This document shows positions 17,172-26,051 of a DNA stretch of 35,552 bases, in pieces. This stretch comes from Bacteroidetes bacterium HGW-Bacteroidetes-10 (GTDB lineage: Bacteria; Bacteroidota; Bacteroidia; Bacteroidales; UBA932), in the NCBI GenBank assembly GCA_002842695.1, contig PHDT01000020.1:1-35552 (forward strand), written 5' to 3'. Positions within the stretch are counted from its first letter, which is position 1. Every line of letters begins with the position of its first letter. The notes under the pieces are model-generated. The model had not been told where the DNA came from. It made no database searches and saw only the letters and a program-made list of their open reading frames with translations. The position numbers and the translations under genes are program-made.

Positions 17172-18506
17172 TTATCTGGCAGCTTTGCCGGTAAGCTCCC
17201 ACCCCATTATCGAAGAGATGTAGGGGATAAGATTCATCGCTATCTTTTTCTGACCATTGTAGTTGGGGTGTGCAGATGCTCCAAGGTCGCCGTCACCTCC
17301 GTATACGCCGTTCAAATAGGCTGCGAAATGGAGGTTTTTGTCTCCTTTCTCTTTGCAAAATGACTGCAGATAATCGAAGGCTGCTCCTTTTGGAGGCGCA
17401 ACACAAAGTACCGGAACATCTCCGTAAACCTCCCTTATCTGTGCAATTATTATTGAATATGCACCAAGAAACTCCTCCTTCTGAGGATGAGGTTTGGTTG
17501 AGAAGTCATTTGAGCCCAGATTGATTACTACCAGTGAGGGTTTATAGCTCTTAAAGTTCCATCTTTGTGCAGGATTCTCGTCAAAGGTCTGCATCATTCT
17601 CTCCTTCATTGAGTTTTTTGAGACTCTTGCAGTGTCTCCGTAATTCCTTGCTGCTCCTCTGCCGGAGTGGGCTATGAAGGTATAGTCTGTGTTAAAATAT
17701 CTTGAGATAATTGCACCATATGCAAGGTTGCAGTTTTCTGTCTGTGCTTTGAAAGGCTCGCTTTTGCTTTTAGCCTCTGTGCCGTAACCTGCAGTAATGG
17801 AATCTCCAATAAACTCTATAAGTCCGTTTCTGCCGGGTTCAAACTTTATCAGCTTACCACCTTTGGCCAGTTCGAAAGAGTGAATTGTAGTGGTTCCCTG
17901 CTCACCTTCACTTCTCTTCTGGAGTCTGAGGGTATGCTCTCTTTTGTCAGGTGCACCTGCAAGTACAATAAGTGAATCTTTGCCAAAAGTTTCAATTGTT
18001 CCGGCCGGGAAGCCATCAATGAACACATTGTAATAGTTCTTTTTTGTGTCCGAAACCCGCATGGCAATGTAGCCGCCGGTAAATGTAACCTCAAGGTAGG
18101 TTCCGCTCCAGTCAAATGAAACAGAGCCGTCTGAGGCTGCAAGGGTTCTACCGGTATATCTGATGTTTGCATCGTTTGCAGGAAGGGAAATATATGAGGT
18201 CATCTTTTTCATCTTTCGTACTCTTGATGCAGAGATTCTCTCCTCTATAAGATTATCCTCTTCAAAATCTCTGAATGCTCTGTTGAATCTCTCCACTGCT
18301 CTGTTATGCTCCTCAAGAGCACTTCTGTGGTTATCCATTGCAGATTCATGTGCGCTTTTGTGGATTTCCATAGCCTGCGTGTGGGCCTGTGAGCTTGCAC
18401 TGGCATGTGCCTGAGCGTGGGCATCTGCTGTCTGGGCCTTCACGGGAAGGGTGATAATTGAAATAGCTGCAAATGCAACCAGGACTTTTCTTACAGAAAA
18501 TTTCAT
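17172..18506 (-). CDS. Secreted CE2-like SGNH esterase with His-rich N-terminal helix
   Basis: This 444-residue exported protein begins with a signal peptide (1-24, ending VKAQ). Next is an Ala/His-rich helical stretch (about 26-85), then a jelly-roll-like beta domain (about 105-215), then an SGNH hydrolase domain. The hydrolase shows FIGDSITAGYG with nucleophile Ser236, GSND (331-334) and GASAHPNYNGQ with catalytic His413. The order beta domain then SGNH domain is that of carbohydrate esterase family 2, which deacetylates sugars. It is the last gene of the locus, 34 bases after the large fusion gene, and would remove acyl groups from the glycan or its fragments. The His-rich helix is not part of standard CE2 enzymes. 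The convergent MalY-type gene ends 50 bases away. Confidence 0.82.
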   Translation of the reverse strand: MKFSVRKVLVAFAAISIITLPVKAQTADAHAQAHASASSQAHTQAMEIHKSAHESAMDNHRSALEEHNRAVERFNRAFRDFEEDNLIEERISASRVRKMKKMTSYISLPANDANIRYTGRTLAASDGSVSFDWSGTYLEVTFTGGYIAMRVSDTKKNYYNVFIDGFPAGTIETFGKDSLIVLAGAPDKREHTLRLQKRSEGEQGTTTIHSFELAKGGKLIKFEPGRNGLIEFIGDSITAGYGTEAKSKSEPFKAQTENCNLAYGAIISRYFNTDYTFIAHSGRGAARNYGDTARVSKNSMKERMMQTFDENPAQRWNFKSYKPSLVVINLGSNDFSTKPHPQKEEFLGAYSIIIAQIREVYGDVPVLCVAPPKGAAFDYLQSFCKEKGDKNLHFAAYLNGVYGGDGDLGASAHPNYNGQKKIAMNLIPYISSIMGWELTGKAAR

Positions 18507-18540
18507 AAATGTTTGTTTAAAATTTGGTGTAAATGATTGT

Positions 18541-21500
18541 TTATTTCGCAGTGTTCAGGTTTCCTTTAAGGTCTACATCAAATATAGCGAAAGGATTTAA
18601 CAAAACATCAACAGTTACGGCACATTCCAGACGATTTAGTTCTTTTTTGAGAGAGTATTCTCCGAGTCCCCATGACTTCCATCCTGAGGCAAGTGACTTC
18701 TCAATTTCTGCTCTCTCTTTTCCTGAAATTTTTGCAATCATAGCTGCAAGATTTTCCGGGGTAACTTTACCATCAGCTACTCCTGAAAAGTCTGCATGAG
18801 TATAAACCTCTTTAAGACCGGCTGCCAGCTCTGCAACTGTCATAAGTGAATCTGCTTTAAACCAGGTCTGGTTCTCCCACCCCTTGTTTGCACCAATTCC
18901 CTTAATAATACCTGTTACGCCTATTCTCTGGATTGCCTTAAAGTTTTTATGATCTGCAGGGAGGTCCAGATAAGGGAGAAGGTATCCGCCTTTACTCAGA
19001 AGTGACTCCTGAACCTCTCTAACCTTAACGGCAGATGTGGCTGTCTCTCTTTTTACTGCCAGCGCCGCAATTGTGCCGGCTGCCTCTCCTATTTGCAGAA
19101 CAACAGGCTGAAGTCTGGTTGTTCCGTTTACCAGATTGGTTACGGAAATTGACTTCTCTGCCACAATCAGGTTGTCTGTTCCTTCAGGGATAAGTGTTCC
19201 CATAGGGAGCCCGTAAGATGGAACCGGATAGAAATAGAGATCCGGAAGGTTTTCCCATCCCGAGTATCTTGTGTGGTGGTGGTCTACTGGGTAGTCCCCA
19301 ACCGCAATGGCTGTTCTGTAAAGCTTTTCTGCCTGTTTGTAGGGTTCTTTGATATGGTTAAGGCCGAATGTTACAGCTCCCTTTATTCTTCTGGATTCGC
19401 GGTGATAAGGGATAAATGGAAACTTATCTTCCGTTGGAAATTCATCATCTGCAAGGGCAAGGTTTTTAAAGCCGAGCTCTGTCTGCAGATAATAGAGGAA
19501 AGAGAGTGAGTGATTCTTTGCCTTTTTTAGCTCCTCCTGCCTTTGGGCCGGTGTGAGTTCGAGAAGGTTCAGATAAAAATCGTTGCCCTCAATAGGCCAG
19601 TTAATCATGTATTTATTATTGGGAAGCTTACCATAGGTAATCATCATCTGCGGACTCCAGAGTCTGTTCTTCTCCTTTGGATTTGTGCACTTTTTGCTGA
19701 TAGTTGAACAGTAGAAAAGTGTTGGATTGTATCCTGCCGGTTTGGCAATTGTCATAACCTTTCCATAATCCTTTAGCACCATTACGTATGTAAGGTCCTG
19801 AATGATATCATTCTCCTGCTCCGGGGCGATATACTCTCCTGTTATATGTTTTGAATCCATTCCAATTGAATATGGAACGCCTGCCATCTTTGCAACATCG
19901 CCCATTTCAGTTGCATCTATTACAACTGCTGCAGTAATATCTGAAGCAGAGCCATCCCGGGAAACCTTTAGTCTCCATCCGCTGCCGCTCTTCTCAAGTG
20001 AACTGAGTGTGCTCCTGTACCAAACAGAGAGCTTGCTCTGTCTGGCAGCCATGTTTTTAAAGATTCGGTCTCCAACCTTTGGCTCAAATAGGGTACTGCT
20101 CACCCATCCGGTCTTGAGTGCTGCTGCCCCGCCGTAATGTCTCTCGAGGGAGTCTCTGAACTCTGCCCAGAAGCCGCCCCTTAATTTATAGTTTCCGTCA
20201 GTTGCACTTACACCGGCAGAGGTAAGCATTCCGCCCAGCCACTCAAACTCCTCAACAATGAGGGTGCGTGCACCAAGTGAGGCAGATCTTATTCCGGCAG
20301 AAGTTCCGCTTGCTCCTCCGCCAATTATTACAACATCGTAATGGCTGCGGCTCCTCAGTTTCTGAGAATACTTTTTGCCAAAGCTGTCATATGCGATAAC
20401 TTCAATGTTAGAGCCTGAAGAGAGAGGTTTTGCCCTGAAAAAGTGAGAGGCAACAGATGGATAAATCCATTTGTGTTCGAGTTTATCTTTATTAGAATAG
20501 AGCTCTCTGGCAGCAGGATCGTAAGCATCAAAACGCTCCATTTTTGAAGTGAGCCTTCCATCTTCCCATAGCTCAACTCTCCAGTTTGCGTCGCTGTTCC
20601 AGATATTGGCCACAATGTTCTCACCAAAGGATTTGTCATCCTCGCCGGTGTAGAGTCTCATCTGGTATGACTCATCTTTGCCCGTGGCCTTGTATTTCCA
20701 GTTTAGTTTACCTCCCTCTGCAGTAAAGATTGCATAACCCCTTGGGGTTCCGTCTGTGCAGAGCTCTCCCTGCCACCATGCTCCCGAGAGGGCAGCAATG
20801 TTGTGTTCATAGAGGTTGGGGGCAATAATGTGGTTTGCCATTGTATGCGTGTGGCCTGAGATTATGTGAGCGTTGTATGGCTTAAGAATGTTGTACAGAG
20901 CCTTGTGATTTGAGACGCTGTTTCCAGCCCTTGCATAGCTGAACTGTTTTCTGTCCTGCTCTCCCTCTGTTGTTGGGATATGCAAGGCAACAACCACTGT
21001 AGTTCCCTCCTTCACATAGGAGAGATCCTTTTTGAGCCACTCAAGCTGCTGACCATCTAAATATCCAATATAGAAGTAGTCTCTGCCAATGTAGAAATTG
21101 TCATTGAGAACCACATAGTGAATATCTCCTGCATTGAATGAGTAGTATGAGGGTCCGAAGATATCTTCATATCTGCCGCGAGTGGTCTCATTTGACGGAC
21201 CGTAAACAACCATATCATGGTTACCCATTGTGTTGAAAAACGGGATGCCGGTTTTGGACATAACATTTACATACTCCGGGTAGAGATTGTGATCGTGAGA
21301 AATAAGGTCGCCGCAAGCTATTCCATGAAACGGCATATCGTATTTACTCACTGCCTCCCTTATATCTGCCGCTGCTTCTGATAGAACAGGAAACTCCTTT
21401 GCTGCATAAATCTGAGGGTCTGCGATAACTACAAAACCATGTTTTTTGTCATCAGAGGCTTTTTGCTCCAGGGCAAAGTCATAACTCTTTTTCTCTTTCT

Positions 21501-21771
21501 GTTTAGGCTGATAGAATTTTACAACGCCCGCCTCAAGAGGAGAGTTGTATCCTGCCGGAGAGGAGATGTAAATGAATTTTGCATCATCTTCACTCTCGAG
21601 AAGATACTTACCGTTAGTACCCGAAACGGCAAAGTTCTCGCCGTCTGTAACCACTACCCCTGCAACAGGCTTTCCGCCTGCGGTTATTCTTCCCTTAATG
21701 CTCTCTGCTAAAAGAGAGTTGCCCGCCGACATTGTGAGGGTCAGGAGCAACAATACAAAAACTCTTTTCAT
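18541..21771 (-). CDS. Exported fusion: calcineurin-like phosphoesterase + FAD-dependent oxidoreductase
   Basis: This 1076-residue protein joins two enzymes normally found apart. Residues 1-22 are a signal peptide. About 24-102 is an Ig-like N-terminal domain typical of Bacteroidetes metallophosphoesterases. About 110-360 is the calcineurin-like domain with ADPQ (Asp118), GD (154-155), GNHD (183-186), His264 and GHTH (306-309). About 360-470 is its C-terminal domain. A five-residue linker leads into an FAD_oxidored-type domain (PF12831-like) beginning YDVVIIGGGASGTSAG with the dinucleotide motif at 484-489, then WLGGMLTSAG and DATEMGD. The last 110 residues resemble an S-layer-homology-like helical segment. 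No stop or frameshift lies at the junction. It sits between the epimerase and the CE2-like esterase. It should act in the periplasm; phosphate ester removal and sugar oxidation are family-based guesses. Confidence 0.87.
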   Translation of the reverse strand: MKRVFVLLLLTLTMSAGNSLLAESIKGRITAGGKPVAGVVVTDGENFAVSGTNGKYLLESEDDAKFIYISSPAGYNSPLEAGVVKFYQPKQKEKKSYDFALEQKASDDKKHGFVVIADPQIYAAKEFPVLSEAAADIREAVSKYDMPFHGIACGDLISHDHNLYPEYVNVMSKTGIPFFNTMGNHDMVVYGPSNETTRGRYEDIFGPSYYSFNAGDIHYVVLNDNFYIGRDYFYIGYLDGQQLEWLKKDLSYVKEGTTVVVALHIPTTEGEQDRKQFSYARAGNSVSNHKALYNILKPYNAHIISGHTHTMANHIIAPNLYEHNIAALSGAWWQGELCTDGTPRGYAIFTAEGGKLNWKYKATGKDESYQMRLYTGEDDKSFGENIVANIWNSDANWRVELWEDGRLTSKMERFDAYDPAARELYSNKDKLEHKWIYPSVASHFFRAKPLSSGSNIEVIAYDSFGKKYSQKLRSRSHYDVVIIGGGASGTSAGIRSASLGARTLIVEEFEWLGGMLTSAGVSATDGNYKLRGGFWAEFRDSLERHYGGAAALKTGWVSSTLFEPKVGDRIFKNMAARQSKLSVWYRSTLSSLEKSGSGWRLKVSRDGSASDITAAVVIDATEMGDVAKMAGVPYSIGMDSKHITGEYIAPEQENDIIQDLTYVMVLKDYGKVMTIAKPAGYNPTLFYCSTISKKCTNPKEKNRLWSPQMMITYGKLPNNKYMINWPIEGNDFYLNLLELTPAQRQEELKKAKNHSLSFLYYLQTELGFKNLALADDEFPTEDKFPFIPYHRESRRIKGAVTFGLNHIKEPYKQAEKLYRTAIAVGDYPVDHHHTRYSGWENLPDLYFYPVPSYGLPMGTLIPEGTDNLIVAEKSISVTNLVNGTTRLQPVVLQIGEAAGTIAALAVKRETATSAVKVREVQESLLSKGGYLLPYLDLPADHKNFKAIQRIGVTGIIKGIGANKGWENQTWFKADSLMTVAELAAGLKEVYTHADFSGVADGKVTPENLAAMIAKISGKERAEIEKSLASGWKSWGLGEYSLKKELNRLECAVTVDVLLNPFAIFDVDLKGNLNTAK

Positions 21772-21784
21772 CTGATAATCTCTG

Positions 21785-22945
21785 TTATAATGTTTCGAGA
21801 ATTTTCCAGCTCTGGTACAATCCCCTTGGGATATGGAAGCAGCCCTTCCACTTTCCTCCCTTCAGGTCAAGCAGTACCTCGCCCTGCCTGTTGAGGTATC
21901 CGAACCACTCCGGATTCTCTTCATCTTTAAAGTGAGTCCAGGTATAGTCGTGGAGCTTTTCAAACCAACTCAGAGCCTCTTTTGAGCCTGTAAGCTGATA
22001 TGCCTTGAGCATGGTAATAATGGTCTCAATGTGAACCCACCAAAGCTTCTGGTCCCACTCAAGCTGCTGAGTTGGGTGTCCCTTTATATCCATGAAGTAG
22101 AAAATCCCCTCGTGTTTGGTATCCCAGCCATATTCAATGGTTCTGAGTGCAATCTGAGTTGCCTTCTCAATAATGTCAGGCCTGTTGAGTTTAACACCAA
22201 GATCCATGATAAACCACATCGCCTCGAGCGAGTGTCCCGGATTAAGAACTCTCCCTTCGTATGAGTCTGAAAATTCACCCTCAGGAGTGACATTTTCAAG
22301 AATCAGACCCAGCTCATCATTATAAAAAACATTCATAACCTCATTGAGGCATGTCTCTATAGTCTGGTCTATGAGCTCCCTGTCAATAAGATGTTCAATC
22401 TCCAGAGCAAGGTTGCATAGAATCATGGGAAGGGAAAAACCCTTAAGGTCTCTGGTTCCCGGATATGCCTTGTTCCACTGACCCTTTGGATTACTCTGCT
22501 TTTCAATAATCTTGTTAAAGGTCTCCTTTGCAATCCTGCCATACTCCTCGTTACCGGTAGCCAGGCTCAGCTGGGCAAACGCCATTGTGGCAAAGGTATA
22601 TGAGAAAATATTGTAGGGCTGAACAAGCGGTTTACCTTCCCTTGTAAGAGAGAAGTACCAGTTAAGGTTTCCGTCATGCCCGTATTTGCGGAGAAACTCT
22701 GCTCCCTGAATTGCACAGTCAAGCCACTCCTGCCTCTTTTCAACTTTATTGTACATCATTGAAAAAAGCCACACCTGGCGACCCTGAAGCCAGATGAACT
22801 TATCTGTATCATAAACATCTCCCCTTCTGTCCAGACAGGTGTAGTATCCGCCAAACTCCATGTCCTGGGATTTATCCAGCCAGAAAGGCAGGATATTGTT
22901 AAATAGTTCGTCCCGGTACTGATTGGCAAGTTTCTGAAAATCCAT
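21785..22945 (-). CDS. N-acylglucosamine 2-epimerase (renin-binding protein type)
   Basis: This 386-residue protein has no signal peptide and belongs to the AGE superfamily, (alpha/alpha)6 barrels that epimerise sugars at C2. It matches the renin-binding protein/AGE branch rather than cellobiose epimerases: NPGHSLEAMWF (235-245, His238) and KGCFHIPR (367-374, His371) correspond to the two catalytic histidines, and GRQVW holds Arg56. His305 in WWVHIET is also conserved. The expected reaction is GlcNAc to ManNAc. This step is used in amino-sugar or sialic acid breakdown, so the locus may deliver an N-acetylated sugar to the cytoplasm. It lies 13 bases before the fusion gene. Mannose-type isomerase activity remains possible. 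Confidence 0.88.
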   Translation of the reverse strand: MDFQKLANQYRDELFNNILPFWLDKSQDMEFGGYYTCLDRRGDVYDTDKFIWLQGRQVWLFSMMYNKVEKRQEWLDCAIQGAEFLRKYGHDGNLNWYFSLTREGKPLVQPYNIFSYTFATMAFAQLSLATGNEEYGRIAKETFNKIIEKQSNPKGQWNKAYPGTRDLKGFSLPMILCNLALEIEHLIDRELIDQTIETCLNEVMNVFYNDELGLILENVTPEGEFSDSYEGRVLNPGHSLEAMWFIMDLGVKLNRPDIIEKATQIALRTIEYGWDTKHEGIFYFMDIKGHPTQQLEWDQKLWWVHIETIITMLKAYQLTGSKEALSWFEKLHDYTWTHFKDEENPEWFGYLNRQGEVLLDLKGGKWKGCFHIPRGLYQSWKILETL

Positions 22946-22961
22946 ATATGTTTAAAATCTT

Positions 22962-23903
22962 TTATTCACAATTTTTCAAATATTCCATATATCTGTTGTA
23001 CAGGTGACCTGCCTGCAGATATGCAGATTGCGGACTCATGAAATGGGAGAATTCGAAGGTGATTGCATTGCTGTATCCTGCCTTCTCTGCCAGCCTGAGC
23101 TTTAGCAGTAGTTTTTCCCATTTTATTGGCAGAAATTTGATAGGCATGTCCCTGTCAAATGTCTCTGAGTTTGTCCAGCACTCAAGACCATATTTGTCTG
23201 CCAGTTTCTTGTTAACTGTAAGAAAACTTACAAGTTCGTCGTATTGTACGTGTCCGTCCTGAAAGGCAACAATATCAACTGCACCTCTTATTCCGGCAAA
23301 TATTTCGTCCCACTCCTTTTCATGTTCAGTAAGCGATACTGCCTCCTCTTTCTGTGTAGCAGATGTATACTGGCTAATATTCTTTGACCCGTCAATGTAT
23401 GGCGAAATCATTGTTGGCAGTCCTCCGGAAACCTCTTTGCAGTATCTGCCGAGGCTGGCGTAGAGGTCCACAATCTTGCCTGTCTTTCTGCTGCACTCCT
23501 GAGAGATGTACCATCCGCCAAAAGAGGCAAAATGGCCATATTTTTTCCACACTTCATCAATCACCTCTTTATTGAGTTCGACCTCTGCAGCATAGTCTCC
23601 CCTGTCCCAGTACTTTCCTGAATCGTAAAGACCAAAGAAGAACTTCATACCCCATTTATCGCTCAAGCGAAGAAACATATCTACCAGATCAACCGGAGGT
23701 GTATAGCAACCCTCCCTTCTGGTGAGAACTTCCGATGGAAATGTCTGCCACCTGCGATAACCGCTTCTTATCAGAATTACGGTATCTATGCCTGCGGCCT
23801 TCATATATCCAAAGTCCTTGTCCCATTCTGCCTCACCCCAGTTCTGGTGAGGAATATCATGACTGATTTCGTCCAGAAATGTTCCTTTAAATTTCATAGT
23901 CAT
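22962..23903 (-). CDS. DUF4434-like cytoplasmic TIM-barrel protein
   Basis: This 313-residue protein resembles the DUF4434 family, thought to be a glycoside-hydrolase-like TIM barrel. The opening FKGTFLDEISHDIPHQNWG is characteristic, with the following DTVILIRSGYR, MKFFFGLYDSGKYW, FGGWYISQE and FQDGH resembling successive barrel strands carrying acidic residues. Unlike its neighbours it has no signal peptide, so it should work in the cytoplasm on imported sugars. Its start overlaps the stop of the upstream esterase by one base; Met1 and Met3 are both possible starts. No reaction is established for the family, and hydrolase activity is inferred from fold only. Confidence 0.75.
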   Translation of the reverse strand: MTMKFKGTFLDEISHDIPHQNWGEAEWDKDFGYMKAAGIDTVILIRSGYRRWQTFPSEVLTRREGCYTPPVDLVDMFLRLSDKWGMKFFFGLYDSGKYWDRGDYAAEVELNKEVIDEVWKKYGHFASFGGWYISQECSRKTGKIVDLYASLGRYCKEVSGGLPTMISPYIDGSKNISQYTSATQKEEAVSLTEHEKEWDEIFAGIRGAVDIVAFQDGHVQYDELVSFLTVNKKLADKYGLECWTNSETFDRDMPIKFLPIKWEKLLLKLRLAEKAGYSNAITFEFSHFMSPQSAYLQAGHLYNRYMEYLKNCE

Positions 23904-24592
23904 TATTTTTTCAGCACATTTTTTAACAGATAGTCTGCCCAGATAAGGTATCCCTCAGGCTCCAGATGCAGGCCGTCCCTTGAAAGCTGAGCCTTAAGGA
24001 TGCCCTCACTGTCTGAAAGAAGCTTTCCAATTTCGAGGAAAGTAACGCCCTTCTCGTTGCACAACTTCTGATATTTTGCATTTAGAGATGCCACGGCAGG
24101 ATTTTTCCCTTTGGCCCCCGGGAAGGCAAGTTTTGCTTCATTAACCGGCAGAACACTCTGGATAAAAATCCGGCAATCCTTAGAAGATGCCTGAATTTTA
24201 TCAATCATTACAGCCATATTATGAGCTATAGTGTCTTCGCTCCAGCCGTTTGCCAGGTCGTTGATTCCCGCCATGATAAAGATTACGGAAGGGTCCAGCT
24301 TAAGGATGTTGTCAAGTCTGTCAATCATTCCAAAAGTGTTGTCCCCGCCAATTCCTCTGTTTACTACTCTGTCGTTTCTGAGAATTATTTTCCACCATCC
24401 CTGCTCTGTAATACTGTTGCCGAGAAACACGACAGGTTTAGCCGGCACCGTTTCAGATTCATGCGCAGCTCTTCTTATGTCGTAGTATGTTCCCCTGAAG
24501 TTATATTGCTTCTGAGGCTGGCCCGCGAGACGCGGGCTGCCTGCAAAAGCGAGGATTAGGGTTAGTATGGTAAAAATGAATACTCTTTTCAT
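23903..24592 (-). CDS. Exported SGNH/GDSL-family esterase
   Basis: This 229-residue protein has a signal peptide (about 1-24) and a complete single SGNH hydrolase domain. Block I reads VVFLGNSITEQGWW with nucleophile Ser60 (GNS in place of GDS, as in many platelet-activating-factor acetylhydrolase-like members). Block II is RGIGGDN, block III MAGINDL (Asn111) and block V RDGLHL with Asp206 and His209. It is likely a periplasmic deacetylase for sugar O-acyl groups; sialate O-acetylesterases of Bacteroidetes have this architecture. It lies 6 bases after the GHL10-like lipoprotein gene and overlaps the DUF4434-like gene by one base. Confidence 0.87.
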   Translation of the reverse strand: MKRVFIFTILTLILAFAGSPRLAGQPQKQYNFRGTYYDIRRAAHESETVPAKPVVFLGNSITEQGWWKIILRNDRVVNRGIGGDNTFGMIDRLDNILKLDPSVIFIMAGINDLANGWSEDTIAHNMAVMIDKIQASSKDCRIFIQSVLPVNEAKLAFPGAKGKNPAVASLNAKYQKLCNEKGVTFLEIGKLLSDSEGILKAQLSRDGLHLEPEGYLIWADYLLKNVLKK

Positions 24593-24598
24593 TTCTTA

Positions 24599-25972
24599 TT
24601 ATTTTTTCGCGTTGGCAGCGTCAATGCCATTTTTCACAAACTGCCACTGGTTGTTTGCCTTAAGGTGTATCATGTCAAAGAAGAAGTATCCGTCTCCGGC
24701 ATTGATACAGGCATCAACAGAGTTTGCAATTGCAACTCCCACATCTGTTCCTGAGGGAACCTGGTTTGGGTAAAAGAAGTTTCCATCAGGACCGCCGGCT
24801 ATTTTCACATCATTCATGGTAACATCCTTGGCCTTGCTGGTGAATCCCTGCATAGTCCATTCTGAAGATCCGTAAACTTTGTTTGCGGCAGCATAGGCTC
24901 CTATGAGCATAAACTCCATATGGTCTGCATATCCGAAGTTCTGGTAGTTTGTACTGGCCCAGCTGTATTTTGACGAAGTGTTGTACTTAGGACTAGCCCA
25001 GTTTACCCCAACATCATAATACGAAGAGTACCATCCGCCCACATAAACTCCAAATTTCACATTTGGGTTAACAGCCTTCACTCTTGCCTTTGCCTTTACC
25101 ATGAAGTCATGAATAACCTTTACGCGGAACTCAAGCCACTTTTTAAAGTGCACAGGCAGCGGACTTGGCAGCTTGCCAACCTCTGTTCCCGGAGGGATTA
25201 TATCTCCCGGGAAGTTAGTCACAGACTGACCCAGCCATGATTCAAACTTTGCTTTTGTATATGGAGAGAAATCGCTTTCAAAACTGTCAAATCTTCCTCT
25301 GTCAAGAACAATTCCATCCAGATTCTGATAGGCTGCCAGATCTTCAAGTATCTGACAAATGTACTCCTGAACCTCATCCCTTACCGGATTGAAGAACTTT
25401 GCATTTTTATCTGCCTGCATAATATTCTTGATTCCGCCAGGCAGGTTAAGATCTGTTGTCCAGCCCTTTTTGACGTCATCCCTGAATACAACTCCCTGTG
25501 AACCCAGGCTGGTGGTATTTCCGCCTACAAAAGTATTGATGGCGGCATACACCTTCAATCCAAGTTTATGTCCTTCGTCAATGAAGGCCTGAAGGTAGTC
25601 CCATGTGGCTGTCCGTTCAATTTTTGTGTAGCCCGCAGAGGTCCATGCTCCCAGAAACTGAACCTGACCAACAACATCTGTGCTGAACAGTACATCTCCG
25701 GTTGTTGGCCTTACGTCAACAACAATATGGGTAAAACCTGCATTTTTGGCTATAGTCAGGTCTCTTGTAATATTCTCTTTGCTGTTTGCAAAATCGGGAA
25801 AATTGGCGGCTGCATCTACCCAGATATATTTTGGTTTATCTGAATTGCTAACTGTTTCGTCTTCCCACTCCCACTCCGGCGGAGTGTATGGTTTGCTGCA
25901 TGCAGAGAGGACATTAATGAGCACTGCAGGAAGTATCAGCAGTGACAGGAGTGATAAAAATCTTTTCTTCAC
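24599..25972 (-). CDS. GHL10-like TIM-barrel lipoprotein
   Basis: This 457-residue protein has a lipobox LSAC (Cys25), so it should be an outer-membrane lipoprotein. The body is an alpha-amylase-like TIM barrel of the GHL10 kind: YIWVDAAANFPD (49-60), GFTHIVVDVRPTTGDVLF (79-96), GHKLGLKVYAAINTFVGG (134-151), FFNPVRDEV and LDGIVLDRGRFDSF (218-231). Asp224 of LDR is the best candidate for a catalytic acid by analogy with amylase-type barrels. It is a clear paralogue of the first gene of this locus (32640-33935). An Ala/Ser-containing acidic linker (26-46) separates the lipid anchor from the barrel. Substrate and activity are unknown. A strong hairpin lies directly upstream in the transcript. 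Confidence 0.8.
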   Translation of the reverse strand: MKKRFLSLLSLLILPAVLINVLSACSKPYTPPEWEWEDETVSNSDKPKYIWVDAAANFPDFANSKENITRDLTIAKNAGFTHIVVDVRPTTGDVLFSTDVVGQVQFLGAWTSAGYTKIERTATWDYLQAFIDEGHKLGLKVYAAINTFVGGNTTSLGSQGVVFRDDVKKGWTTDLNLPGGIKNIMQADKNAKFFNPVRDEVQEYICQILEDLAAYQNLDGIVLDRGRFDSFESDFSPYTKAKFESWLGQSVTNFPGDIIPPGTEVGKLPSPLPVHFKKWLEFRVKVIHDFMVKAKARVKAVNPNVKFGVYVGGWYSSYYDVGVNWASPKYNTSSKYSWASTNYQNFGYADHMEFMLIGAYAAANKVYGSSEWTMQGFTSKAKDVTMNDVKIAGGPDGNFFYPNQVPSGTDVGVAIANSVDACINAGDGYFFFDMIHLKANNQWQFVKNGIDAANAKK

Positions 25973-26001
25973 TGTTCGGTCTGTTTTTAAATCGGGAAAT
26001 A

Positions 26002-26033
26002 TCCGGAGCTCTCCGCACTGGGAGAGCTCCGGA
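26002..26033 (-). other. Perfect 13-bp intercistronic hairpin
   Basis: TCCGGAGCTCTCC (26002-26014) and GGAGAGCTCCGGA (26021-26033) are perfect inverted repeats around a 6-base loop, in the 79-base gap between the DUF5018-like gene and the GHL10-like lipoprotein gene. No T-run follows on either strand, so it is not a normal intrinsic terminator. It probably protects the 3' end of the susCD part of the mRNA or dampens expression of the enzymes downstream. Confidence 0.7.
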
Positions 26034-26051
26034 CAGTTACCGGTTATTTAA

